Source: RBG-16-66-20 sp049651845 (lineage in GTDB: Bacteria; Pseudomonadota; Gammaproteobacteria; Burkholderiales; SG8-39). From it: DNA of 12,360 nt. Below, piece after piece: positions 1 to 7,450 of the stretch. Below the pieces are notes generated by a model, which saw only the letters and a list, made by a program, of their open reading frames with translations, searched no databases and was not told where the DNA came from. The translations under genes were made by a program, and so were the position numbers. Every line of letters begins with the position of its first letter. Position 1 is the first letter of the stretch. The stretch covers positions 1 to 12,360 of the forward strand of contig JBASCW010000150.1 of assembly GCA_049651845.1 (NCBI GenBank). Direction: 5' to 3'.

Positions 1-402
1 CTGCAGCGCCGCGCCGAGGTTGACCAGCGCGCCCACGCTGCGCGGCGCGAGCGCCAGCGCGCCGCGCGCCGCCTGTTCCGCCGCGTCCGGATGGCCGAGT
101 GCGAGCATCACCGCCGAGAGATCGATATGCGCGTCGAGATGCCGCGCATCGAGCGCGATCGCCTCGCGAAAGCAGGTGACGGCGCGCGCCGGCTCGCCCA
201 GGCGCCGCATCGCGCGGCCGAGCTCGTAGCGGAACTCCGCCGACTGCGGCTGCGCCGCGATCGCCGCGAGCAGCAGCGACGCGGCTTCCTGGTGCCTGCC
301 CGCGAGGTTGGCGTCTCTGCCTTGCTCGTAGAGGGCGTGCGCATTCGCGCCGGCGACGGCGCGACCGGAGCGTGAAAATTTCCTCAGCCAGTTGAGCAGC
401 AA
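1..402 (-). CDS. TPR-repeat protein, N-terminal part (runs off left edge)
   Basis: The minus strand is open from a TTG at 402-400 to the window edge (134 codons, no stop). After a short basic start (MLLNWLRKFSRSGR), the product reads as tandem tetratricopeptide repeats. Examples are helices around ALYEQGRDANLAGRHQEAA, YELGRAMRRLGEPARAVTCF and VMLALGHPDAAEQAARGAL, with the usual G/Y, A and P positions about 34 residues apart. TTG is chosen because GGAGG lies 6 nt upstream and no in-frame ATG occurs nearby. The gene is divergent from the TPR/GT41 gene at 450, only 47 bp away. TPRs are protein-binding scaffolds, so the fragment alone does not reveal an enzymatic activity. By analogy with its neighbour it may continue into a second SPINDLY-like glycosyltransferase, but that is a guess, since the C-terminal part lies outside. 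The coding call is firm; the exact start is less so. Confidence 0.8.
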   Translation of the reverse strand, partial: MLLNWLRKFSRSGRAVAGANAHALYEQGRDANLAGRHQEAASLLLAAIAAQPQSAEFRYELGRAMRRLGEPARAVTCFREAIALDARHLDAHIDLSAVMLALGHPDAAEQAARGALALAPRSVGALVNLGAALQ

Positions 403-408
403 CCCGCG

Positions 409-413
409 CCTCC
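409..413 (-). promoter_or_regulatory. Shine-Dalgarno GGAGG for the TTG-started TPR gene
   Basis: GGAGG on the minus strand lies 6 nt before the TTG at 402-400. It is the main reason for preferring this uncommon start codon, as no in-frame ATG lies close upstream. Confidence 0.6.
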
Positions 414-430
414 GCCCGTCCGAGCGGGCG
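413..430. repeat. Inverted repeat in the 47-bp divergent intergenic region
   Basis: CGCCCG (413-418) and CGGGCG (425-430) form a perfect 6-bp inverted repeat with a 6-nt spacer. It sits between two divergent starts (402 minus, 450 plus) and touches the minus-strand Shine-Dalgarno. It could be an operator or a 5'-UTR hairpin serving both genes. In DNA of this GC content a 6-bp repeat can also arise by chance. Confidence 0.35.
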
Positions 431-440
431 CGTTTAGCAT

Positions 441-445
441 AGGAG
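441..445 (+). promoter_or_regulatory. Shine-Dalgarno AGGAG for the TPR/GT41 gene
   Basis: AGGAG followed by AAGG sits directly before the ATG at 450. The 4-5 nt spacing is slightly short. It still favours 450 over the in-frame ATG at 501, which has no purine-rich site in front of it. Confidence 0.6.
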
Positions 446-449
446 AAGG

Positions 450-2930
450 ATGGCAGAATGTCGAACTCCTTCGCCGGACGCGCGCGCCCGTCTTTCCAGA
501 ATGCCCGACACCGAAATGGAGGCGCTCACCGCGCTCTGGAACAAGTGCCACGACGCGGGCGAGGGCGCCGAGTTCGTGGCAGCGGCCGGGCGCGCGCTCG
601 CCGCCGGCCGGGACACGCCGCAGCTGCACTTCATGATCGGCTGCACGATGGAGGACCTCGCGAGGCCGCAGGATGCGATCGCCGCCTATCGCAAGGCGCT
701 GGAGCGCGACCCGGGCCACGCCAAGGCCGCGAACAACCTGGGCTGCGTGCTGGAGGCGCTCGGCGACCTCGATGGGGCGGCGGCGAGCTATGAGCAGGCG
801 CTGCGTAGCGATCCGAAGCTCGCGAACGCGCTCTACAACCGTGCCAACCTCGCGCGCCAGCGCGGCGACCTGGATGCCGCCGAGGCCGGCTTCGTGCAGG
901 CGCTCGCGCTCGGGCCCGGGCACGCCGAATGGCGGGGCGCCCTTGCCGATGTGCACCTGCTGCGCTGGCGCCTGGACGAGGCCGAAGCGGGGCATCGCGC
1001 CGCGCTCGCAGCGGCGCCCGCCTCGCCGCACGCGCATTTCGGCCTGGGCAACGCGCTGATGCTGCTCGGGCGCACGCACGAGGCCGAGGCCTGCTTCCGG
1101 CGCGCGATCGACTTCCAGCCCGATTTCGTGGAAGCGCACGGCAACCTGCTGCTGTGCCTGCACTATCGCCGCGGCGCAGAGGGCGCGGCGCTGTTCGAGG
1201 AGCACCTGCGCTGGGCGACCCGTCACGCCGAAGGCCTGCAAGCGCGCGGCGGGCATCCCGCGATCGAGCGCACGCGCGGCCGCCGGCTCAACGTGGGCTA
1301 CGTGTCGCCGAACCTGCATCGTCACTCGGTGGCCGCGTTCCTCGAACCGCTGCTCGCGGCGCACGACCGCTCGCGCGTGCGCGTGTTCTGCTACTCGGGC
1401 GTGCAGCGGCCCGACGAGGTCACCGCGCGCCTGCGCGGCCTCGCCGACGAATGGCGCGAGCTGCACGGCGTCGGCGCGGACGCGGCTGCGGATCTCATCC
1501 GCGCCGACCGCATCGACATCCTGGTCGATCTGGCCGGCCACACGGGCGGCGGCCGCCCGCTGCTGTTCGCGCGCAAGCCGGCTCCGGTGCAGATCGCGTG
1601 GCTCGGTTACCCGGACACGACAGGCCTCGCGCAGATGGACTACCGCCTCACCGACGCGGTGGCCGACCCGCCCGACGAGTCCGACCGCCTGCACACCGAG
1701 AAGCTGCTGCGGCTGCCCGAAGGCTTCCACTGCTTCCAGCCCGAGGCCGGCAGCCCGGAACCGGGCGAGCTTCCCTCCGCCGCGAGCGGGCGCATCGCCT
1801 TCGGCTGCTTCAACAACCTCGCCAAGGTGACGCCGGAGATGGTCGCGCTGTGGGCGCGGCTGCTCGGCGCCGTGCCCGGATCGCGCCTGCTGATGAAGGC
1901 GCACGCGCTCGGCTCGGCGAGCGCGCGCAAGCGCCTGCAGGACCAGTTCGGCGCGGCCGGGATCGCCGCCGAGCGCGTCGTCCTGCTGGGGCCCGAGGAT
2001 TCCGCCGCGGGGCATCTCGCGCGCTACCGCGAGGTGGACATCGCGCTCGATACCTATCCCTACAACGGCACCACGACCACCTGCGAAGCGCTCTGGATGG
2101 GCGTGCCGGTGGTCACGCTCGCCGGCCCCACGCACGTGACGCGCGTGGGCGCGAGCCTGCTCGAGCGCGTGGCGCTCGATGAGCTCGTCGCCGCTTCGCC
2201 CGAAGAGTACGTCGCGCGCGCGTCGGCGCTGGCGCGCGACGCTGCGCGCCTGCGCGCGCTGCGCAGGGACTTGCGCGCGCGCATGCAGGCTTCGCCGCTC
2301 ATGGACGGCGCGCGTTTCGCGCGCGCGGTAGAGGCGGCATACCGGAGCGCGTGGAACGCCTGGCTGGACGCCGGGGAGGCGAAGTCGTCCGCGCTGGCCG
2401 CGCCGGGCGGCGAGCCGTTGCGCCTGCACGTCGGCGGCAAGGAGCGCAAGAGCGGCTGGAAGATCCTCAACATCCAGACCGGCCCGGACGTCGACTACGT
2501 GGGCAGCTGCACCGAGCTCGGCCAGTTCGGCGACGGCACGGTCCAGGAGGTGTATGCCTCGCACGTGATCGAGCATCTGGGCTACAAGACCGAGCTGCCG
2601 CGCGCGCTCGCCGAGATCCACCGCGTGCTGCGCGCGGGCGGCAAGGCGATGATCAGCGTTCCGGACTTCGGCATCCTGTGCCGGCTGTACCTCGACGCGC
2701 GCCGCACGACGATGGAGCGCCTTGCGCTGATGCGCATGGCCTTCGGCGGGCAGATGGACGAGCACGACTTCCATCACGTCGGCCTGGACTACGAGATCCT
2801 CTCCAGCTACCTGTCCGGCGCCGGCTTCTCGCGCGTGGAGCGGGTCAAGCGCTTCGACCTGTTCGACGACGACAGCAATCTCGAGTACCTGGGCGAGGCC
2901 ATCAGCCTGAACGTGGTGGCCACCAAGTGA
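450..2930 (+). CDS. TPR / SPINDLY-type (GT41-like) glycosyltransferase fused to a C-terminal methyltransferase-like domain
   Basis: An 826-aa protein with three parts. Residues about 55-245 are roughly six tetratricopeptide repeats (e.g. ANNLGCVLEALGDLDGAAA). Residues about 280-640 match the O-GlcNAc-transferase catalytic region. Visible marks are GYVSPNLHRHSV (283-294, with H292 at the place of the conserved OGT histidine), GHTGGG (363-368), PAPVQIAWLGYPDTTG, FGCFNNLAKVTPEM, K483 in LLMKAH, and D534-TYPYNGTTTT, which corresponds to the UDP-binding loop. Residues about 657-826 resemble COG4627-type SAM-dependent methyltransferases: LHVGGKERKSGW (659-670), ASHVIEHL (703-710), RVLRAGGKAMISVPD. 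Motif I reads HVGG rather than the usual LGCG, so SAM binding is uncertain. No signal peptide or membrane segment is seen, so it is probably cytoplasmic, glycosylating proteins from a UDP-sugar; donor and targets are unknown. It is first gene of the plus-strand operon, and its stop overlaps the next GTG start. Family assignment is strong; dual activity is inferred. Confidence 0.93.
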   Translation: MAECRTPSPDARARLSRMPDTEMEALTALWNKCHDAGEGAEFVAAAGRALAAGRDTPQLHFMIGCTMEDLARPQDAIAAYRKALERDPGHAKAANNLGCVLEALGDLDGAAASYEQALRSDPKLANALYNRANLARQRGDLDAAEAGFVQALALGPGHAEWRGALADVHLLRWRLDEAEAGHRAALAAAPASPHAHFGLGNALMLLGRTHEAEACFRRAIDFQPDFVEAHGNLLLCLHYRRGAEGAALFEEHLRWATRHAEGLQARGGHPAIERTRGRRLNVGYVSPNLHRHSVAAFLEPLLAAHDRSRVRVFCYSGVQRPDEVTARLRGLADEWRELHGVGADAAADLIRADRIDILVDLAGHTGGGRPLLFARKPAPVQIAWLGYPDTTGLAQMDYRLTDAVADPPDESDRLHTEKLLRLPEGFHCFQPEAGSPEPGELPSAASGRIAFGCFNNLAKVTPEMVALWARLLGAVPGSRLLMKAHALGSASARKRLQDQFGAAGIAAERVVLLGPEDSAAGHLARYREVDIALDTYPYNGTTTTCEALWMGVPVVTLAGPTHVTRVGASLLERVALDELVAASPEEYVARASALARDAARLRALRRDLRARMQASPLMDGARFARAVEAAYRSAWNAWLDAGEAKSSALAAPGGEPLRLHVGGKERKSGWKILNIQTGPDVDYVGSCTELGQFGDGTVQEVYASHVIEHLGYKTELPRALAEIHRVLRAGGKAMISVPDFGILCRLYLDARRTTMERLALMRMAFGGQMDEHDFHHVGLDYEILSSYLSGAGFSRVERVKRFDLFDDDSNLEYLGEAISLNVVATK

Positions 2931-4489
2931 GCCGCCCCGCGGGCGCCGACCTCGCGGCGGTCGCGATCGCCGCGGCGTTCGGCATCGCCTGCGCGCTGTT
3001 CGTGTGGCAGCCTGCGCTTGCCACCTTCGCCGACGACAGCGTGAGCTACCTGGTGATGGCGCAGGTGTTCTCGCCGTTCCAGGCGGCCTCGCCCGCGGTT
3101 GCCGCCGCCTTCGCGCGCGAGGCCTTCTATCCGCCGCTGTTCCCGCTGGTGCTCGCGCTCGCCGGCGCCGCGCACCACATCGCCTGGGCGCACGCGCTCA
3201 CCGCGCTGCTGCTCGCGGCCGCGCTGCCGCTGGCCTACCGGCTCGGCGTACGCTGGCTGGAGAGCCGCGGCGCGGCGCTCGCGGCGCTCGCCTGCATCGC
3301 GCTGGCGCCCTCGCTCTGGATCAACAGCAAGGGCATCCTGAGTGAGACGCTTTTTTGTCTTTTGCTCGTTGGAACTTTTTTAGTTTTAGAGAAAGAAACG
3401 AATACAGGCTGGAAACTTGGCGTGCTCATGGCGGCGCTGGCGCTCACGCGCACCGCGGCGCTGCCGATGATCGGCATGTTCGCGCTATGGGCGGTTGCCC
3501 GGCGCGGCGACCTGCGCGCGCGCCTGGTCGCGGCGGCGCCCGCGCTCGCCGCGCTCGCCGCCTACGGCCTGTGGGTGCTGATCCAGCCCTCGCAGACCGA
3601 GGGCGACTACGCCGGCATCCTGCGCGAGAAGGGGCAGGGCCTGTTCGGCGGGCCGGGCGGCTTCGGCGCGGCGCTCGCGGCGAGCCTCGCGCGCCAGGCC
3701 GACGCCATCGCCGAGGGCTGGGCAGGGTCGCTGCTGGTCTACTGGGTCGAGGGGCGGCCGCTGCGCTTCGCGCTCGCGAGCGCGGTGGGCCTGCTCGCGC
3801 TCGCGGGCATAGCGCTGCGCATGCGGCGCGGCGAGGCCGACGGCTGGATGTCGGCGGCGTACCTGGCGACGCTGCTCGCCTGGCCGTTCTACGAGCAGAT
3901 GGAGCGCTTCCTGTTCCCGCTGCTGCCGGTGCTCGTGCTGTACGCGTTCCTGGCCGCCGGCGCGGCGCTGCGCGCCGCCTCGGGCAAGCCCGCGCTCGCG
4001 CACACGCTGCTCGCGGCGCTGATCCTCACGCTGGTGCTGCCGGCGATGGCCTTCGTCTACCAGCGCGCGGCGGCCGGCGGCCCGGTCGCGCAGATCACCG
4101 ACTGGTATCGCACGCCGGACCTCGCGCGTGCGCGCCTGCGCGCCGAGGTGCACCTGCGCCTGATGGACGACATGCGCGCGATTCGCGAGCGCACGCCGGC
4201 CGAGGCGCGCGTGATGTGGGTGGCGCCCGCGTACGTGGCGCTGCTCGCCGAGCGGCGCGCCGTGGCCGCGCCGGACGCGCGCCTCGCGCCCGAGGCCTAC
4301 CGTGACGCGGTGCGCAAGTCGGGCGCCGATTACGTGTTCCTGAGCCGCTACCACCCGCGCGACACGCTGCGCGACACGGCCTGGCAGGCAGGCGTGCGCG
4401 CGCTCTCGGCCGAAGCCAAGGCGGTGCATACCAGCACGCAGGACAACGGCAGCATCGTCAGCTCGGTCCTGCTGCAAGTGGCGCAATGA
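2927..4489 (+). CDS. Multi-pass membrane glycosyltransferase, GT-C type (PMT/ArnT-like)
   Basis: A 520-aa integral membrane protein. A hydrophobic helix at about 9-28 is followed by FADDSVSYL with the acidic pair D36-D37, which fits the first-periplasmic-loop motif of GT-C enzymes using polyprenyl-phosphate sugars. About eight further hydrophobic stretches follow to about residue 385. A soluble C-terminal part (about 390-520) contains DYVFLSRYHPRDT, a typical layout for PMT-like proteins. The likely role is transfer of a lipid-linked sugar on the periplasmic face; donor and acceptor are not readable. The GTG start at 2927 overlaps the upstream stop (GTGA), implying translational coupling. The open frame continues further upstream, but that part lies over the previous gene in another frame and is rejected. 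Codons for residues 139-165 are AT-rich, unlike the rest of the gene. The stop overlaps the GtrA start (ATGA). The membrane GT-C call is good; substrate unknown. Confidence 0.85.
   Translation: MSRPAGADLAAVAIAAAFGIACALFVWQPALATFADDSVSYLVMAQVFSPFQAASPAVAAAFAREAFYPPLFPLVLALAGAAHHIAWAHALTALLLAAALPLAYRLGVRWLESRGAALAALACIALAPSLWINSKGILSETLFCLLLVGTFLVLEKETNTGWKLGVLMAALALTRTAALPMIGMFALWAVARRGDLRARLVAAAPALAALAAYGLWVLIQPSQTEGDYAGILREKGQGLFGGPGGFGAALAASLARQADAIAEGWAGSLLVYWVEGRPLRFALASAVGLLALAGIALRMRRGEADGWMSAAYLATLLAWPFYEQMERFLFPLLPVLVLYAFLAAGAALRAASGKPALAHTLLAALILTLVLPAMAFVYQRAAAGGPVAQITDWYRTPDLARARLRAEVHLRLMDDMRAIRERTPAEARVMWVAPAYVALLAERRAVAAPDARLAPEAYRDAVRKSGADYVFLSRYHPRDTLRDTAWQAGVRALSAEAKAVHTSTQDNGSIVSSVLLQVAQ
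3341..3420 (+). other. AT-rich patch within the GT-C gene
   Basis: These 80 bases contain 30 G/C (about 38%), while the flanks are near 75%. The frame stays open and encodes a plausible membrane helix plus loop (residues 139-165, SETLFCLLLVGTFLVLEKE onward). The codons used (CTT, TTT, TGT, TTG, GTT, ACT, TTA twice, AAA, GAA, AAT, ACA) are scarce elsewhere in the gene. Two T6 runs (3351-3356, 3376-3381) lie inside. Origin or role cannot be told from sequence alone. Confidence 0.8.
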
Positions 4490-4884
4490 GCCGCCTGCGG
4501 AGCATCGCGCACGAAGGCGCGCGCTATTTCGGCGCCTCGGCGCTCGCGCTGGCAATGGATTTCGGGACGTTCATGGGCCTGCATCGTCTGGCGGGCCTGG
4601 ACTACCGGATCGCGGCGCCCATCGGCTTCTCGCTCGGATTGATATTGATCTATACCCTGAGCATCCGCTGGGTGTTCAGCCAGCGCCGGCTCAAGGATGC
4701 GCGCGCGGAATTCGTGCTGTTCGCTGCGCTGGGGCTCGCCGGATTGGCGCTGAATCAGGCGGTCATCACGATCGGCATGGAGTTCCTGAATTTTCCGGAC
4801 TGGATGTCGAAGACCGCATCCGCCGGCATCGTGTTCTGCTTCAATTTCGGCTCGCGCAAGCTGCTGTTGTTCACGCGATACTAG
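4486..4884 (+). CDS. GtrA-family membrane protein (polyprenyl-phosphate-sugar translocase candidate)
   Basis: A 132-aa protein, the usual size for the GtrA/DPMS family. Four hydrophobic segments lie at about 14-33, 43-64, 77-98 and 108-122. Family-like features are the opening RYFGASALALAMDFG, the basic loop RWVFSQRRLKDARAEF between helices 2 and 3, and the end NFGSRKLLLF, matching the typical N-F-x-x-R-(K/R)-x-x-x-F finish. GtrA proteins are thought to help move undecaprenyl-phosphate-linked sugars across the inner membrane or to assist the GT that makes or uses them. The ATG overlaps the previous stop by 4 nt (ATGA), so it is co-translated with the GT-C gene, a natural partner. Composition is lower in GC than its neighbours (33 of 60 bases in 4741-4800), a mild sign of different ancestry. 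Family call is confident; the transported sugar is unknown. Confidence 0.9.
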   Translation: MSRLRSIAHEGARYFGASALALAMDFGTFMGLHRLAGLDYRIAAPIGFSLGLILIYTLSIRWVFSQRRLKDARAEFVLFAALGLAGLALNQAVITIGMEFLNFPDWMSKTASAGIVFCFNFGSRKLLLFTRY

Positions 4885-4885
4885 G

Positions 4886-6460
4886 ATGGCAAACCCGGGC
4901 GTGGAAACCTTTCATACTCGCGTGCTGATCATCGGCGCCGGCCCGGCGGGGCTGACCGCGGCCTGGGAGCTTGCCGAGTCTGGCGTGCGCGAGGTGATCG
5001 TGCTCGAGGCGACGCGCGTGGTGGGTGGCCTGTCGCAATCGGTCGAGTACAAGGGCAACCGCATGGACATCGGCGGCCACCGCTTCTTCTCCAAGTCCGA
5101 CTGGGTGATGGACTGGTGGACGCGCATGCTGCCGCTCGCGGCGAGCCCGGGGCTGGACGCGGCCGGCCGCGAGCTCGTGCTCGCCTACCAGGGCCGCCAG
5201 CGCACGCTCGCGGCCACGGCGCCCGCGAGCGAATCGGATGCGCAGGTGATGCTGGTGCGCCAGCGCCTGTCGCGCATCTACTTCGACGGCAAGTTCTTCG
5301 ACTATCCGCTTAAGCTGAGCGTGGGCACCGCACTCAAGCTCGGGCTCTGGCGCTGCGCGCAGTTCGGCGCGAGCTACGCCTGGGCGATGCTGTTCCCGCG
5401 CCGGCCCGAGCGTACGCTCGAGGATTTCTTCATCAACCGCTTCGGCCGGCGGCTCTACCTGCAGTTCTTCAAGGAGTACACGGAGAAGGTCTGGGGCACG
5501 ACCTGCGACCGCATCAGCGCCGAGTGGGGCGCGCAGCGCGTGAAGAGCCTGTCGGTCGCCAAGGCGCTCGCGCACGCGCTGCTCAAGCCCTTCCGGCGCG
5601 GCGAGGCCGGCGGCGCGGAGCAGACCTCGCTCATCGAGCGTTTCCTCTACCCGAAGACCGGCCCGGGCCTGATGTGGGAAACCACCGCCGAGCGCCTGCG
5701 CGCGCGCGGGCCGCGCATCGAGTTCGGCGCGCCGGTGGTGCGGCTGGAGCACGCGCAGGGCCGCGTCACGGCGGTGGTCACGCGTGGCCCCGGCGGCACC
5801 GAGACGCGCTACGAGGCCGACAGCTTCATCTCCACGATGCCCGTGCGCGACCTGGTGCTGGGCCTGGAGCCCCCGGCGCCCGAGGCGCCCCGCGCCATCG
5901 CCGACGGCCTGCAATACCGCGACTTCGTCACCGTGGGCCTGCTCTACCGCAAGCTCGCGCGCGAGCCCGTTCCCGACAACTGGATCTACGTGCAGGAGGT
6001 GGGCGTCAAGGTCGGCCGCCTGCAGGTCTTCAACAACTGGAGCCCGTACCTGGTGCGCGACCCGGCGACGGTGTGGATCGGCATGGAGTACTTCTGCCGC
6101 GAAGGCGACGAGCTCTGGAAGCTGCCGGACGCGGAGATGTTGTGCCTGGGCGTGGCCGAGATGCAGCAACTGCGCCTCGCCGCGCCCGAGGACCAGCTGG
6201 ACGGCGTGGTGGTCCGCATGCCGAAGGCCTACCCGGGCTATTACGGCAGCTACGCGCGCTTTCCCGAGTTGCGCGGCTACCTCGACGGCTTCGCCAACCT
6301 CTTCCTCGTCGGCCGCAACGGCATGCACCGCTACAACAACCAGGACCACTCGATGCTCTCGGCGAAGAAGGCGGTCGAGGCGATCCTCGCCGGCAGCGCC
6401 GACAAGAGCGCGATCTGGGCGGTCAACATCCACGACGATTACCACGAAGAGAAGACCTGA
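4886..6460 (+). CDS. FAD-dependent oxidoreductase, UDP-galactopyranose mutase / amine-oxidase superfamily
   Basis: A 524-aa protein with an N-terminal Rossmann FAD-binding motif: VLIIGAGPAGL with GxGxxG at 17-22, acidic E41 ending the second beta strand, then GGLSQS. DIGGHRFFSKSD follows (61-72), a mark of this branch of COG1232-type proteins found in surface polysaccharide loci. The C-terminal FAD site is LFLVGRNGMHRYNNQDHSM (about 472-490). It is much longer than bacterial Glf mutases (near 380 aa), so mutase activity cannot be assumed. Redox-neutral or oxidative modification of a nucleotide sugar or lipid-linked sugar is likely from the family and from the context between GtrA and GT4 genes. 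No signal peptide or membrane segment is evident, so it is probably cytoplasmic. The ATG follows the GtrA stop by 1 nt. The flavoprotein call is firm; the reaction is not known. Confidence 0.88.
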   Translation: MANPGVETFHTRVLIIGAGPAGLTAAWELAESGVREVIVLEATRVVGGLSQSVEYKGNRMDIGGHRFFSKSDWVMDWWTRMLPLAASPGLDAAGRELVLAYQGRQRTLAATAPASESDAQVMLVRQRLSRIYFDGKFFDYPLKLSVGTALKLGLWRCAQFGASYAWAMLFPRRPERTLEDFFINRFGRRLYLQFFKEYTEKVWGTTCDRISAEWGAQRVKSLSVAKALAHALLKPFRRGEAGGAEQTSLIERFLYPKTGPGLMWETTAERLRARGPRIEFGAPVVRLEHAQGRVTAVVTRGPGGTETRYEADSFISTMPVRDLVLGLEPPAPEAPRAIADGLQYRDFVTVGLLYRKLAREPVPDNWIYVQEVGVKVGRLQVFNNWSPYLVRDPATVWIGMEYFCREGDELWKLPDAEMLCLGVAEMQQLRLAAPEDQLDGVVVRMPKAYPGYYGSYARFPELRGYLDGFANLFLVGRNGMHRYNNQDHSMLSAKKAVEAILAGSADKSAIWAVNIHDDYHEEKT

Positions 6461-6466
6461 GCGCCG

Positions 6467-7450
6467 ATGATCCACTACGACGCGCGCTGGAGCGGCCCGC
6501 ACGGCATCGGCCGCTTCGCCGACGAGGTGATCGCGCGCCTGCCAGATGCGCGGCCGCTGCAGATCGGCGCGCGGCGGCTGTCGCTGCTCGACCCGCTCGC
6601 CACGACGCGTGCGGTGGCGCGCCTCGCCTCGGGCGTCTACTTCACGCCAGGGTTCAATCCGCCGCTGCGCTCGCCGGTGCCGTTCGTGTTCTGCATCCAC
6701 GACTTCATCCACCTGCGATTCCCCGCCGAATCCACGCCGCTGCGCCGCGCCTACTACCGCTTCGTAGTCGCGCCCGCCGCCCGACGCGCCGCGCGCATCC
6801 TCACGGTGTCCGAATTCTCCCGCCGCGAGATCCTCGAGTGGACCGGCCTGCCCGACGATCGCATCGTCGTAGTCGGCAACGGCGTCTCGGCCGCCTTCAC
6901 CCCCGACGGCCCGCGCCACACGCCGGGCTACCCGTACTTCCTCTTCGTCGGCCGCCGGGAGCCGCACAAGAACTTCGCAGGCCTGCTCGCCGCGCTCGCG
7001 GCTGCGAAGAACGACGCGCGCCTCGTCTTTACCGGCGGTCCCGATGCCACCGCTGCAGCCGAGGCGCACCGCCACGGCGTTGACACGCGCATCGTCTTCG
7101 CCGGCAGCCTCGACGACGCGACCCTCGCGTCCTACTACCGCGGTGCACTCGCGCTCGCGATGCCATCCATTTCCGAAGGCTTCGGCATTCCCATCGTAGA
7201 AGCCATGGCCTGCGGCACGCCGGTGCTCACCTCGAACGTCACCGCGATGCCGGAGACGGCGGGCGAAGGTAACGCGCTGTTCGTGGATCCGCTCAGCGTC
7301 GAGGCGATCGCCGCGGGTCTGGACCGGATCGCCGAAGACAGTGCCCTGGGTGCGGAGCTGAAGCGCCGCGGCCTCGAACGCGCGGCACAATTCTCCTGGG
7401 ATCGCGTCGGTGCGGAGGTGGCGAGAGTGCTGGCCGCAGCCAGCGGCTAG
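6467..7450 (+). CDS. Glycosyltransferase family 4 (GT-B fold)
   Basis: A 327-aa retaining glycosyltransferase. The N-terminal MIHYDARWSGPHGIGRF matches the acceptor-side glycine loop of GT4 enzymes (usually DAR...GIGRY). CIHDFIHLRFP and ILTVSEFSRREI are typical middle motifs. FLFVGRREPHKN (K168) starts the donor domain. The EX7E motif is E237-GFGIPIV-E245, followed by AMACGTPVLTSNV. The protein is cytoplasmic or peripheral and is expected to add a sugar from a nucleotide donor, often mannose or a related hexose in this subgroup, to a growing lipid-linked glycan. It is slightly short for GT4 (commonly 350-400 aa) but both domains are complete. The ATG lies 6 nt after the preceding stop, so it is the last gene of the plus-strand operon. 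It converges on the minus-strand block. Family certain, sugar specificity unknown. Confidence 0.92.
   Translation: MIHYDARWSGPHGIGRFADEVIARLPDARPLQIGARRLSLLDPLATTRAVARLASGVYFTPGFNPPLRSPVPFVFCIHDFIHLRFPAESTPLRRAYYRFVVAPAARRAARILTVSEFSRREILEWTGLPDDRIVVVGNGVSAAFTPDGPRHTPGYPYFLFVGRREPHKNFAGLLAALAAAKNDARLVFTGGPDATAAAEAHRHGVDTRIVFAGSLDDATLASYYRGALALAMPSISEGFGIPIVEAMACGTPVLTSNVTAMPETAGEGNALFVDPLSVEAIAAGLDRIAEDSALGAELKRRGLERAAQFSWDRVGAEVARVLAAASG

Noticed and set aside
384..2777. 797-codon open frame on the minus strand over the TPR/GT41 gene
   Set aside because: It is antisense to a gene with clear TPR, OGT and methyltransferase motifs. The translation is rich in R, A, H, Q and V without domain-like patterns, as expected from the antisense of high-GC codons.
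2351..2926. Upstream extension of the GT-C gene's frame
   Set aside because: It overlaps the methyltransferase domain of the previous gene in another frame. The hydrophobic protein begins right after the GTG at 2927.
3349..3358. Programmed -1 ribosomal frameshift site at the T6 run
   Set aside because: In the reading frame the codons are ACG CTT TTT TGT, which do not form a canonical X XXY YYZ heptamer, and the zero frame is intact and gives a full-length family protein.
3355..4305. 316-codon alternative frame inside the GT-C gene
   Set aside because: It is an out-of-frame shadow rich in arginine and alanine, with no membrane segments or motifs, created by the high GC content.
4871..7390. 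839-codon open frame on the minus strand over the oxidoreductase and GT4 genes
   Set aside because: It has the same antisense high-GC character with no recognisable motif, while the plus strand carries FAD-binding and EX7E motifs over the same bases.
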